Shown: piece after piece, positions 44,833-51,971 of the stretch | Layout of the letters: the number at the start of each line of letters is the position of its first letter | Numbering within the stretch: position 1 is the first letter of the stretch | Origin: Azotimanducus sp965199815 | GTDB lineage: Bacteria; Pseudomonadota; Gammaproteobacteria; Pseudomonadales; Azotimanducaceae | Assembly (NCBI GenBank): GCA_965199815.1 | Contig: CBDATE010000004.1 | Location: 46,061-110,060 of the forward strand | DNA length: 64,000 bases | Reading direction: 5' to 3' | Translations under genes and position numbers: made by a program | The notes under the pieces: generated by a model | What the model was told of the DNA's origin: nothing | What the model saw: only the letters and a program-made list of their open reading frames with translations | Database searches by the model: none

Positions 44833-45117
44833 TTATTGAGTGGCAAGTCTGCACAGTAACACTGTTGCCTGAACGGATTCGCGCGCCAATGCCAATTCGT
44901 CCGTTAGCACAACCAGCTTCTTCAACCGAGCCACCGTTTCCGGCGTCAAGCGAGAATGGATCAAGGTCGGTGGCGGGAGCAGCATGGGCTGACTGAAAGG
45001 TGTCGGTTTACTAACCAGCCGAGTCAGTTCCAGCGAAATACCCGCCGCGTGATCATAGATACGGTCACCGAACTTCTCTAATCCGCACGAATCTGTTCTC
45101 ACGTCTATCTCAAGCAT
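44833..45117 (-). CDS. Hypothetical protein (94 aa) in ATPase operon
   Basis: 94 residues. The ATG overlaps the stop of the 49-residue gene (TGATG), so translation is probably coupled. The N terminus is mixed and polar; the middle is proline-rich (SKPTPFSQPMLLPPPTLIHSR). The C terminus forms a predicted helix (TPETVARLKKLVVLTDELALARESVQATVLL). No family is recognised. Twenty-one bases separate it from the ATPase gene. Its position suggests a partner of the ATPase. Confidence 0.45.
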   Translation of the reverse strand: MLEIDVRTDSCGLEKFGDRIYDHAAGISLELTRLVSKPTPFSQPMLLPPPTLIHSRLTPETVARLKKLVVLTDELALARESVQATVLLCRLATQ

Positions 45118-45266
45118 CAGGTTCGGGATTTGGGCACATAAAATTCGTTAAATTGGCTGATCCCGTTGTACTGCATCAGCTGAAGCACTGTCTGCAAATT
45201 TCCCACTGTTAGATTTTTGCCCATTCCTGCAAAGAGCCGCACGTCCTTCAACTGCAGATCAAGCAT
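45117..45266 (-). CDS. Small hypothetical protein (49 aa), first gene of ATPase operon
   Basis: 49 residues from ATG 45266. It begins MLDLQLKDVRLFAGMGKNL, contains GNLQTVLQLMQYNG, and ends FYVPKSRT. The TGA stop overlaps the ATG of the next gene by one base. A purine-rich GGGTTAGGATC lies before the start. No homologue is recognised. The ISNCY element ends only 56 bases upstream of the start codon, so the native promoter may have been displaced. Overlapping start and coherent composition make it a likely real gene. Confidence 0.45.
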   Translation of the reverse strand: MLDLQLKDVRLFAGMGKNLTVGNLQTVLQLMQYNGISQFNEFYVPKSRT

Positions 45267-45325
45267 GATCCTAACCCTTTCTAGTATTTGCTCGTCAGCT
45301 TCCTTGGGGGCTTATACGCTTAGCT

Positions 45326-47104
45326 AGTGCCTGCCCGGAAACTCATAAACATTTGATTCTATGCTGATAACGACCTGTTTTTGGTGGTGAAGAAGTTGCC
45401 GATGGGTTAGCATTCGGTGCGAAAGAGGCGTTTTTCGGCCCGATTCGGGCGATCTTCGAGGAGGCAGCATGCGAGAAGTGCAGAGGCGGCAGATGCAGTT
45501 TGGCCAGGTGGCGATCGAGGCCATCTGGCTGGACCCCAAGTCCCGGGACGACATCCCGGCGGTGCTGAGGGGGCTTCAGCACCTTTACGTGGAGCGGCGC
45601 AAGGAGTTGTTCGGTCTGCTGGAGTCGCACATCCTCCCTGGGACGGATCGGACGGTGGGCCGTCCGGGCATGGACCTGTGGCGGATTTTGGTGCTGGGGG
45701 TTCTGAAGCAGGGCCTTGGCTGCGATTTCGACCGTTTGCAGGACTTGGCGAACAACCACCGCACGGTTCGGGCGATGCTGGCGCACGGGGATTTCGCCGA
45801 CGACAGCCGCTACGAGTTGCAGACGTTGATCGACAACGTGTCCTTGCTGACGCCGGAGTTGCTGTCGGCGGTGGGGAAGCTGGTGGTGGACAGCGGCCAC
45901 GCGGTGGCCGGAAAAAAGCCTGGCGAGCCGTTGCGGGGGCGGTGTGACTCCTTCGCGGTGGAGACGGACGTGCATTACCCGACGGACGTGAGCCTGCTGT
46001 GGGACGCGATGCGGTGCTTGATCCGGGAGGTGGCTCGGGCGGCCGGGCGGCACGGGGTCGGCGGCTGGCGCCAGTGGCGCCATCTTTCGAACGGCGTCAG
46101 GTTGCTGTTCAACGGGGTGCGTTCGACGCGCCGCGCGAAGGGTCGTCTGGAGCGTGTGAAGGCCTACCTGGCGCGGTGCGGCGAGTTGGTCGGGCGGGTC
46201 GAGAGGACGCTGGAGGCCCTGCAGGCGGCAGGCGTCGCGGCTGCGGAGCTGGCTTGCATCCGGGGTCTCGCGGGTCACGTGCGCCGCCAGATGGATCAAG
46301 TGGAGCGCCGGTTGCTGAAGGGGGAGGCGATCCCGCACGGGGAGAAGGTGTTCTCGATCTTCGAACCGCACACGCGCTGGGTGGCGAAGGGCAAGGCGGG
46401 CAGGCCGGTGGAGTTGGGGGTTCCGGTGTGCGTGGTTGAGGACCAGTTCCAGTTCATCCTGCACCACGGGATTCAGTGGACGGGGGGCGATGTGGATGCG
46501 GCGGCGGCGATGGTGGAGGAGACGCAGGCGGTTCACCCGGATCTGCGCGTGTGCAGTTTCGACCGCGGCTTTCACAGCCCGGGGAACCGGGTCCGCCTGG
46601 ACGGGTTGCTGGACCTGAACGTGCTGCCGCGCAAGGGGCGGCTGACGCAGGCCGAACGGGAACGCGAGTCCGACGCGGCGTTCGCCGCGGCGCGCCGGCA
46701 GCATCCGGCGGTGGAGTCGGCGATCAACGCCTTGGAGCACCGAGGCCTGGACCCTGTGCGCACCCATGGCGCCGACGGATTCGAGCGCACCGTGGCGCTG
46801 TCGGTGCTGGCGGCCAACCTGCACCGGCTGGGCCGGCTCCTGCGGGAGCGGGAGCGCCGGAGGCTCCGCCGCGCCGCCTGAGCGACCCAATCCCGACTGG
46901 CGACCGCCCCTGCCGGATGACCGGAACGGGCGGGTGTGCCCACCCGTGAGAAAAACCGGCTGGCCGGCAATTCTCGGCGTCAATTGCGCCGCCCCTGCGG
47001 GCCTAAGCGACGGCCGCCGCCGATCCGATGACTTGGCGCCCGCCCAAACAACTGTGGTCTTAAACAGGACCATCGCTAGGAAAGGGGGTTTTCTGGCAGA
47101 CACT
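45326..47104 (+). mobile_element. ISNCY-family insertion sequence, 1.78 kb, with terminal inverted repeats
   Basis: The left end AGTGCCTGCCCGGAAACTC (45326-45344) and the reverse complement of the right end AGTGTCTGCCAGAAAACCC (47086-47104) match at 15 of 19 positions. AGCT lies immediately outside both ends (45322-45325 and 47105-47108). It could be a 4-base target duplication or part of a longer palindromic end. One transposase gene fills the element. The element separates the ATPase operon on its left from the HNH gene on its right. Confidence 0.8.
45469..46881 (+). CDS. ISNCY-family transposase
   Basis: 470 residues with GAGGAGG eight bases before the ATG. Recognisable blocks are TVGRPGMDLWRILVLGVLKQ, VDSGHAVAGKKP, GRCDSFAVETDVHYPTDVSLLWDAMR, and CSFDRGFHSPGNR followed by a Glu-containing helix (HPAVESAINALEHRGLDPVR). 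The D...D...E spacing fits a DDE transposase. The frame is intact, so the element may be mobile. A 586-codon antisense frame over the gene is a composition effect. Confidence 0.9.
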   Translation: MREVQRRQMQFGQVAIEAIWLDPKSRDDIPAVLRGLQHLYVERRKELFGLLESHILPGTDRTVGRPGMDLWRILVLGVLKQGLGCDFDRLQDLANNHRTVRAMLAHGDFADDSRYELQTLIDNVSLLTPELLSAVGKLVVDSGHAVAGKKPGEPLRGRCDSFAVETDVHYPTDVSLLWDAMRCLIREVARAAGRHGVGGWRQWRHLSNGVRLLFNGVRSTRRAKGRLERVKAYLARCGELVGRVERTLEALQAAGVAAAELACIRGLAGHVRRQMDQVERRLLKGEAIPHGEKVFSIFEPHTRWVAKGKAGRPVELGVPVCVVEDQFQFILHHGIQWTGGDVDAAAAMVEETQAVHPDLRVCSFDRGFHSPGNRVRLDGLLDLNVLPRKGRLTQAERERESDAAFAAARRQHPAVESAINALEHRGLDPVRTHGADGFERTVALSVLAANLHRLGRLLRERERRRLRRAA

Positions 47105-47119
47105 AGCTAGCCAGAGCGT

Positions 47120-47266
47120 TTAGCGCTTGACCGGTTTACGCAGGATAGGGCCGGGTTTATTTACGTTTGAGAAGATCGCACGGGCTGCCCGCTCGGGGGT
47201 TGCGTTGATGCGCGGGATGGGCTTCTCTGGGCGGCCTCGCTTCGCACCGGGCTTCCTGGCGGTCAC
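47120..47266 (-). CDS. Small basic hypothetical protein (48 aa)
   Basis: 48 residues from a GTG with AAAGGGAG eight bases upstream; the longer frame to 47317 starts at a TTG without a ribosome site. Sequence: basic N terminus (TARKPGAKRGRPEKP), then IPRINATPERAARAIF and a basic tail. The GRP-like KRGRPEK segment recalls AT-hook peptides. It starts two bases after the HNH stop, so the pair is likely cotranscribed. Small 'RPxxPIPR...ATPE..A..IF' proteins occur in many genomes without a known role. It lies 15 bases from the IS right end. Confidence 0.55.
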   Translation of the reverse strand: MTARKPGAKRGRPEKPIPRINATPERAARAIFSNVNKPGPILRKPVKR

Positions 47267-47268
47267 GG

Positions 47269-47673
47269 CTATTTGCTCCCTTTCTGGAGGTTGCACGGGC
47301 GACAAAGCATCTGACAATTTTCACTGACCGTGCGTCCGCCCTGTGACCACGGATCGATATGGTCGCCGTCCATCTCGCCGATCTTGAATTTCTTGTTGCA
47401 GCGCAGGCAGATTCCGCCTTGCCGATCAAACGCTTCTCTCTTCATGGCGGATGTGAATGCACGGATGCTCAAATGGCTTTTGTCTCCGTCCAATAGATAC
47501 GGCGTGGCCACGTTGGTGTCCCGGTAACGCTTCCTGTCCCGTCCTTTGGCGTCTGTCGTCTCGGTAGGGAATCGGTCTGAAGTGTCACGCTCATCCTCCG
47601 ATGATCCCAAAACCCCACACTTCAGGCTCACTTCCCGTTGGAAACCCAACACCCCTTCAGGCTCATACCTCAT
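47269..47673 (-). CDS. HNH endonuclease domain protein, probably N-terminally truncated
   Basis: 134 residues. The C-terminal HNH domain is complete: CLRCNKKF, then MDGDHIDPWSQGGRTV with the catalytic His, ENCQMLCRPCN with the second zinc-knuckle pair, ending QKGSK. The stretch LSIRAFTSAMKREAFDRQGG just before it is typical of HNH proteins that carry a long N-terminal DUF262-type domain of 200-300 residues. Here only about 50 unlike residues precede it. That suggests truncation or a new start. It diverges from the metallo-beta-lactamase gene. Confidence 0.7.
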   Translation of the reverse strand: MRYEPEGVLGFQREVSLKCGVLGSSEDERDTSDRFPTETTDAKGRDRKRYRDTNVATPYLLDGDKSHLSIRAFTSAMKREAFDRQGGICLRCNKKFKIGEMDGDHIDPWSQGGRTVSENCQMLCRPCNLQKGSK

Positions 47674-47735
47674 TGGACAGGGCTGGATCTGGTACGGTAT
47701 AGCATGGATCGTTCTCGGAAACGGAGAGTGGGCTG

Positions 47736-48803
47736 ATGCAGAAGTGGTTGGTAACCGTGACGGCCATGATAGCTTGGGTAAGCCTGCCCGCCAATGCGGA
47801 CGGAACGGAGTCGTCGGTGACGGATGACGTACTCGTCAGGATCATTGATGTGGGCGCAGGGCACGCCGCTGTGGTTCGCATGCCCAACCCCGAGAACTCC
47901 GATGATGCTTTTTATATGGTCTATGATGCGGGCTTTCGTGATTACGCATATTCAGGGGTGAAGTCCGTTGTTCCAAATGGCGAAGAGATTGACCTCATGG
48001 TGTTGAGTCACGCCCACGCAGACCACTTGGGTGCGGTCGATGAGATACTGTCTCGCTACAAGGTGAGGAAGGTCATTAGGCAGGGGTATCGACCGAAGAA
48101 GCACAAGAAGACTTGGGAAAGTGCGGACACTGCGATCCAGGACGCCCAAAAGTCGTCCGATACCGTGGTCATCGACCCCAGCAGTCCCAAGTTTGCACTT
48201 GGCGCCGAGTACAGGTTCGGTGAAGCCTCCGTGACCATAGTCTCCGGGTTCAAGCCACCGTTGCCAGAAGAATGGACGGAGAAATGGAACTGCTTGAAAA
48301 AAGAGAGTAAGCGGAATGCGGGAAGCATTGTCATCAGACTCACGTTCAAGGGAAAGTCCGTACTGTTTACCGGGGATGCGGTGGGTCGCTGCAAGGACGA
48401 CGATCCTGACTCTGACGCCATTGCTACAGAGTGGTTCATGGTGGACAACGCGAGCGACAGACCGATCGATTCCGATGTGCTTATCGCGCCGCATCATGGG
48501 GCCGACGATGGAAGTTCGATGGATTTCATAAAAGCCGTGTCGCCGAAATGGGTGATTTTTCCTGTCGGCCATAAATATGAGCACCCAAGGGCCGCCACGG
48601 CCCGGCGTTATCTTGCTGCCGAAGTCATTGAAGCGAACATGCTGCGCACAGACCGGGGTGACGACGAAGGGCCAGAGGAATGGGACAAGTCTCGGATCAA
48701 GGGTTGCGAGGACAAGCACGGCGACGACGACATTGATGTGGTTATTCGCGCCAATGGTCAGGTTGATGTGGCGTACAGAAATCCTGGAAAGATCGACTGC
48801 TGA
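47736..48803 (+). CDS. Exported metallo-beta-lactamase-fold hydrolase (ComEC-like domain)
   Basis: 355 residues with a signal peptide (MQKWLVTVTAMIAWVSLPANA). The metallo-beta-lactamase motifs are VLSHAHADHLGAV (HxHxDH), GDAVGRC (Asp ligand) and IAPHHGADDGS (His ligands). This order is the ComEC/Rec2 C-terminal type, but no membrane domain is present. Such stand-alone secreted proteins are usually annotated 'MBL fold metallo-hydrolase' or competence-like hydrolase and may degrade extracellular DNA or phosphodiesters. It sits between the HNH gene and IS66 in the island. The substrate is not known. Confidence 0.8.
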   Translation: MQKWLVTVTAMIAWVSLPANADGTESSVTDDVLVRIIDVGAGHAAVVRMPNPENSDDAFYMVYDAGFRDYAYSGVKSVVPNGEEIDLMVLSHAHADHLGAVDEILSRYKVRKVIRQGYRPKKHKKTWESADTAIQDAQKSSDTVVIDPSSPKFALGAEYRFGEASVTIVSGFKPPLPEEWTEKWNCLKKESKRNAGSIVIRLTFKGKSVLFTGDAVGRCKDDDPDSDAIATEWFMVDNASDRPIDSDVLIAPHHGADDGSSMDFIKAVSPKWVIFPVGHKYEHPRAATARRYLAAEVIEANMLRTDRGDDEGPEEWDKSRIKGCEDKHGDDDIDVVIRANGQVDVAYRNPGKIDC

Positions 48804-49201
48804 GGCCAGGACGCGCTTGGTCAAGCCTGTCAGAAATTCCGTGTTTGGGCAATTTCAGGCTGAATTCCTGGCGTCAGACGAACTCTTCACAAGCGTTCTC
48901 AGACCTTGCGTTTGTTGCGGTTCTGGTTTTGAAGAAAGTGCCTGCAACTCTGCTGTCCACCATGCGGTTGGTGATTCTCGGCGGCTCTGGACATATGGGA
49001 ACTGGGAACAAACACTGGACTGTGCAATACGGGGGCATGAACGGTCATGGTGCGGTGGATTCGGACTTCCTGGCATCATGAGTGGATGTTTCCTGAATAG
49101 ACCGAGGCGCCACAAGTTACACGTTTGAATTCGCCATTTGACTTGTTTGGGTCTCTGAAATTCCCGGTTCAAGCGCAAGAAGGTGCTTCCCTGGAATCTT
49201 T
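48804..49201. other. 398-base gap before the IS66 element
   Basis: No gene is supported. Frames here lack starts or are continuations of frames antisense to the transposase. No repeat or terminator stands out. The stretch may be residue of a gene disrupted by past IS activity. Confidence 0.4.
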
Positions 49202-49209
49202 GACGCCTC
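49202..49209 (+). repeat. 8-bp target-site duplication, left copy (GACGCCTC)
   Basis: GACGCCTC immediately precedes the IS66 left end and recurs exactly after the right end at 51450-51457. IS66-family elements make 8-bp duplications, so this marks a precise, unrearranged insertion. Confidence 0.9.
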
Positions 49210-49213
49210 GTAA

Positions 49214-50707
49214 CTACTCGCCCCCTTGCCCGAGAACGGACGGCGTCTGTTGCGGCGGCGTCTTGATCATGTTCGCGGCGTTGCCGTTGAGAGCGATCTG
49301 GATGGCGGCGAGGGGATTGTAGCCTTGGTTGGCCATGGACTGGAGGTAGCTGGAGATTCGGCAGTAGGCGGCGGCGTATTGGGTGTTTCGGAAGCAGCCG
49401 GAGATTTTCTGCTTGACCTTGGCCATGCGGATATCGCGCTCCGCGCGGTTGTTGGTGAACGGGACGTCGGGGTCTCGGGCGAAGCGAAGGACCTCGGTTT
49501 CGTAGGTGGCCAGCGCCTCGCGGAGGTTCTCCGCGTCGGATTTGGCGACGCGCCCGCGTTGTCCGTCGAGTCGGGCGGGTGGCGTGGGGAGTTCCCGTTT
49601 GGCTTGGGTCAGGATGGTCCGGTAGCGTTTGCGCACGGCTTTGAAGGCGGGTTTGTTGAGCGCCTTGCCGTCGTGCTCGCGGACCTTGCGGCAGGTTTCG
49701 AGCAGGAGCTTGCCCATGCGTCTGGCCCAGGCGTGGCCGTGGGCGTCCTCGACGAAGGCGAGGTCGCGCAGCAGATGGGCGCCGCACAGGGCGTGCTCGC
49801 AGTTCCGGTAGGCGAAGTAGCTGGCCCAGCGATCGTGGATCAGGACGCCTCCGTAGCGGGGGATGACGTTGAGGTCGTCGATGGCGGCCCGGCCGCGCTT
49901 GCGGTGGATGAACTTCAGCGTCAGGTCCCCGGCGCCGACGGTGTGCAGCCAGTGGTTTTTCCGGTCGATGCGCAGGCCGGTCTCGTCAGCGTGCAGGGCG
50001 GGCATGGCGAGCAGGCGTTGGATCGCGGCGGCCTCCCAGCCGGCCAGCGCGCGGTGCAGTCGAGTTAGCCAAGCCAGCAAGGTCGCCTCGGCGACCGCGC
50101 GCCCGGTCAGGACCTTGAGGGTCTGGGCGGCCCGCTTCAACGGCAGCATTTGGGCAGCCAGCAGGTGCGTGGCGAAGGCCACGATGCCGTGGCCGTATTG
50201 CAGCGGCCCCGGCATGTCGTCGGGGAACCGGCCCTTGGTCTCGGTCCGGCAGCGCGGACAGGTCTTGACCTCGGCCTCGACGGTCAACTCGCGGGTCTCG
50301 AACACGATGTCCACCAGCACGCGCCGCTCATGGCCATCCGGGGCGACGCCCCCAAGGTCGCGACCGCAGGCGCGGCACTCGGCCACCGGCGCGGTCCGCT
50401 GCTCGACGACCAGTCGGTTGGGGCCGTCCCCAGCGGCGCCGGCCTTGGGCCCCTTGCCCTTGGCGCCGGGGCGCCGGCGGGCGGTCCCGTCCGGTTCGGC
50501 TTGGGAGCTGGGCAGCCCGGAGTTGCGCGAACCCTTCGGGGTGCGCCTCTCCATGAACACCGCCATCAGCAGTTGCAGGAGCGTCAGCAGGGCATCGACC
50601 AGGGCGCGGCTCTCGGGACTCATCCCGCCTTGCGCGCACAACTCCTCGAAGCGCCCCTGGAGCGCGTCGAACTCCGAGCGCAGCGACGCCGTGTTGACCC
50701 GCGCCAC
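49214..50707 (-). CDS. tnpC: IS66-family transposase (TnpC type)
   Basis: 497 residues from a GTG three bases after the methylase stop. Motifs are the N-terminal leucine-rich helix, a zinc-finger-like pair (CRACGRDL, CPRCRTETKG), LHADETGLRID (first Asp), GGVLIHDRWASYF (second Asp), HLLRDL and TNNRAERDIRMAKVKQKISGCFR (catalytic Glu). The C terminus YNPLAAIQIALNGN is typical. The frame is complete, so the element is probably capable of transposition. Confidence 0.93.
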   Translation of the reverse strand: MARVNTASLRSEFDALQGRFEELCAQGGMSPESRALVDALLTLLQLLMAVFMERRTPKGSRNSGLPSSQAEPDGTARRRPGAKGKGPKAGAAGDGPNRLVVEQRTAPVAECRACGRDLGGVAPDGHERRVLVDIVFETRELTVEAEVKTCPRCRTETKGRFPDDMPGPLQYGHGIVAFATHLLAAQMLPLKRAAQTLKVLTGRAVAEATLLAWLTRLHRALAGWEAAAIQRLLAMPALHADETGLRIDRKNHWLHTVGAGDLTLKFIHRKRGRAAIDDLNVIPRYGGVLIHDRWASYFAYRNCEHALCGAHLLRDLAFVEDAHGHAWARRMGKLLLETCRKVREHDGKALNKPAFKAVRKRYRTILTQAKRELPTPPARLDGQRGRVAKSDAENLREALATYETEVLRFARDPDVPFTNNRAERDIRMAKVKQKISGCFRNTQYAAAYCRISSYLQSMANQGYNPLAAIQIALNGNAANMIKTPPQQTPSVLGQGGE

Positions 50708-50710
50708 CGG

Positions 50711-51376
50711 CTACTCCGCCTCCACCGCCATGAGCGCCGCCAGCACCGCCAGCCGCTCCGCCGGCGGCATCGCCCGATAGCGCCGGCCCCAGCCCGCCGC
50801 CTTGCGCTTGACCGACTGGCGGTGCGTGAAGTTCCGGCCCGCCAAGCTCGCCCAGTGCATCCGGTCTGGCTCGAAGTTGAACCATACCTTCTCCGTCACC
50901 ACACCGGCCTGGTTCATCACCTGCACCGACGCGCTGCGCCAGCCTTCAAGCCGCTCGTCGTAGAACGACGACGGATACCCCGACACCATCACCGCGCACG
51001 GCAGCGACCGCAGCAGACCGAGCAGCGCCGCGTGATCCGCGTCCTCGTAGTCGTGGCGGTAGCGCCGCGCCGACTTGCGCGTGCTCAAAAGGTACGGCGG
51101 GTCGCTGTACACCAACTCCGTCCCGTCGAAGGGATGTTCCGCCAGAAACCGGTGGCAACAACCGTGCACCAACTCCACCGGATAATCGCACTGGAATCCG
51201 GCCAAGGCCCGCTCGTCCAGATCGATCCCGATGTTGCGCAGGGCGCCGGGCTTGCGCTTCATGATCGCCCCGCCCCCGAGGTGCGTCTCAATGTAGGTGC
51301 TGTGCGGCGGCATCAAGGCAATCAGCGCCTGACACAGGCCCGCCGTCGCCTTGGAACCGAAATATGCGTTGCCCAT
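50711..51376 (-). CDS. DNA adenine methylase (D12 class) carried by the IS66 element
   Basis: 221 residues from ATG 51376 (MGNAYFGSKAT). Motif I-like YIETHLGGGAIM, an acidic loop IGIDLDE, and motif IV DPPY in LVYSDPPYLLSTR give the D12/Dam-type N6-adenine methyltransferase signature. The target-recognition part is short. It is promoter-proximal in the element and only three bases from the transposase start, so one transcript should serve both. Possible roles are masking the element's own sites or timing transposition by methylation; both are inference. Confidence 0.85.
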   Translation of the reverse strand: MGNAYFGSKATAGLCQALIALMPPHSTYIETHLGGGAIMKRKPGALRNIGIDLDERALAGFQCDYPVELVHGCCHRFLAEHPFDGTELVYSDPPYLLSTRKSARRYRHDYEDADHAALLGLLRSLPCAVMVSGYPSSFYDERLEGWRSASVQVMNQAGVVTEKVWFNFEPDRMHWASLAGRNFTHRQSVKRKAAGWGRRYRAMPPAERLAVLAALMAVEAE

Positions 51377-51403
51377 GCCGGTGAGTGCTGTCGGAAAGCC
51401 CAC

Positions 51404-51432
51404 ACCATAGAACCGGCTCCCTATAATGTCAA
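51404..51432 (-). promoter_or_regulatory. Sigma-70-type promoter inside the IS66 right end
   Basis: On the minus strand TTGACA (51432-51427), a 17-base spacer and TATGGT (51409-51404) form a near-consensus promoter. The -35 box overlaps the inner part of the right inverted repeat. The first ATG of the methylase is about 28 bases downstream of the -10 box. Transposase binding to the repeat could therefore repress its own operon. Confidence 0.75.
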
Positions 51433-51449
51433 GGGGGGCGAGTAGTTAC

Positions 51450-51457
51450 GACGCCTC
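51450..51457 (+). repeat. 8-bp target-site duplication, right copy (GACGCCTC)
   Basis: This is an exact copy of the octamer at 49202-49209 and directly abuts the IS66 right end. Confidence 0.9.
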
Positions 51458-51638
51458 AACCAAAACCTGTCTCCATCGATCCTTGCAACTCGACTTCGCA
51501 CCGAGCATGGTCATACGCCGTCATGGCTGCCAGAAGCGGCTGTGATGTCCATCTCTTGTGTTTCAGGTTCAAGCGCTTGGCACAGCCGCTTGGCGCACCC
51601 GCATATATCCGAATCTCTCTGACATCAAGCAGCATCAT
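51456..51638 (-). CDS. Short hypothetical ORF (60 aa) coupled to the methylase remnant
   Basis: 60 residues. The ATG lies in a TGATG overlap with the stop of the N-6 methylase fragment upstream, and the stop (TGA) lies at the edge of the IS66 target duplication. Sequence begins MMLLDVREIRIYAGAP and ends SMETGFG. No family is recognised. The overlap suggests it belonged to the same restriction-modification operon, but it could be a chance frame. Confidence 0.35.
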   Translation of the reverse strand: MMLLDVREIRIYAGAPSGCAKRLNLKHKRWTSQPLLAAMTAYDHARCEVELQGSMETGFG

Positions 51639-51964
51639 GTCACATGATCCGGCAGTATCTCCCGCACAAGCGCATCAACTTCCCCGAAAACCCCCTCTTC
51701 AGCAAGTCTTTCCCGTATCCGCCGCGAAGCAGCAACCTGGCCAGTGGGCAACGCCATTTCCGCAACAATGCCCTCTGCGCGCGACGCCAGACCAGCGAGT
51801 CGCTGGTGTGCGGGATCATCCGCATCCCAAGCTGGCACAGGCACGGCCCGCCACGGGTCCTTGTTGAAGTGGCGGCCGCTACTGCGGCAGGCTCGAAAAG
51901 CAGTTTTAAGCGCAAGCGCATTCAGCACGGCAACCAGATAACGCGCTTCCGTGATGCTATGCAC
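51635..51964 (-). pseudogene. 3' remnant of an N-6 DNA methylase (type IIG / restriction-modification)
   Basis: 109 residues. The stretch YLVAVLNALALKTAFRACRS, SGRHFNKDPWRAVPVPAWD and DPAHQRLAGLASRAEGIVAEM matches the C-terminal tail of large (about 1000-residue) Eco57I-like or other N-6 DNA methylases. That tail typically reads RHF-x-x-x-x-W-x-x-VP-x-P. The catalytic NPPY and helicase/nuclease parts are missing. The upstream side is replaced by an IS1634-type element whose inverted repeat begins 8 bases away, so the loss is probably due to that element. The system is no longer functional. Confidence 0.65.
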
Positions 51965-51971
51965 GGGTCGC

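Larger units (their letters stand above)
49210..51449 (-). mobile_element. IS66-family element (2240 bp) carrying a DNA adenine methylase gene
   Basis: The ends are inverted repeats: GTAACTACTCGCCCCC at 49210 and the same 16 bases as reverse complement ending at 51449. Inside, one extra C and TTG follow in the match. Both sides carry the direct repeat GACGCCTC. The element holds a tnpC-type transposase and, upstream of it on the same strand, a DNA adenine methylase; tnpA and tnpB of classical IS66 are absent. The transposase stop codon lies inside the left inverted repeat. Both genes are intact. Confidence 0.93.

Noticed and set aside
45343..47103. 586-codon minus-strand frame across the ISNCY transposase
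   Set aside because: It is Arg/Pro-rich with no domain, while the plus-strand transposase motifs are intact.
50150..51445. 431-codon plus-strand frame over the IS66 transposase/methylase
   Set aside because: It is a composition shadow of the two minus-strand genes.
51456..51638. 60-residue frame as a gene interrupted by IS66
   Set aside because: Its stop codon falls just outside the element, and rejoining the flanks across the element gives the same stop, so IS66 did not cut this frame.
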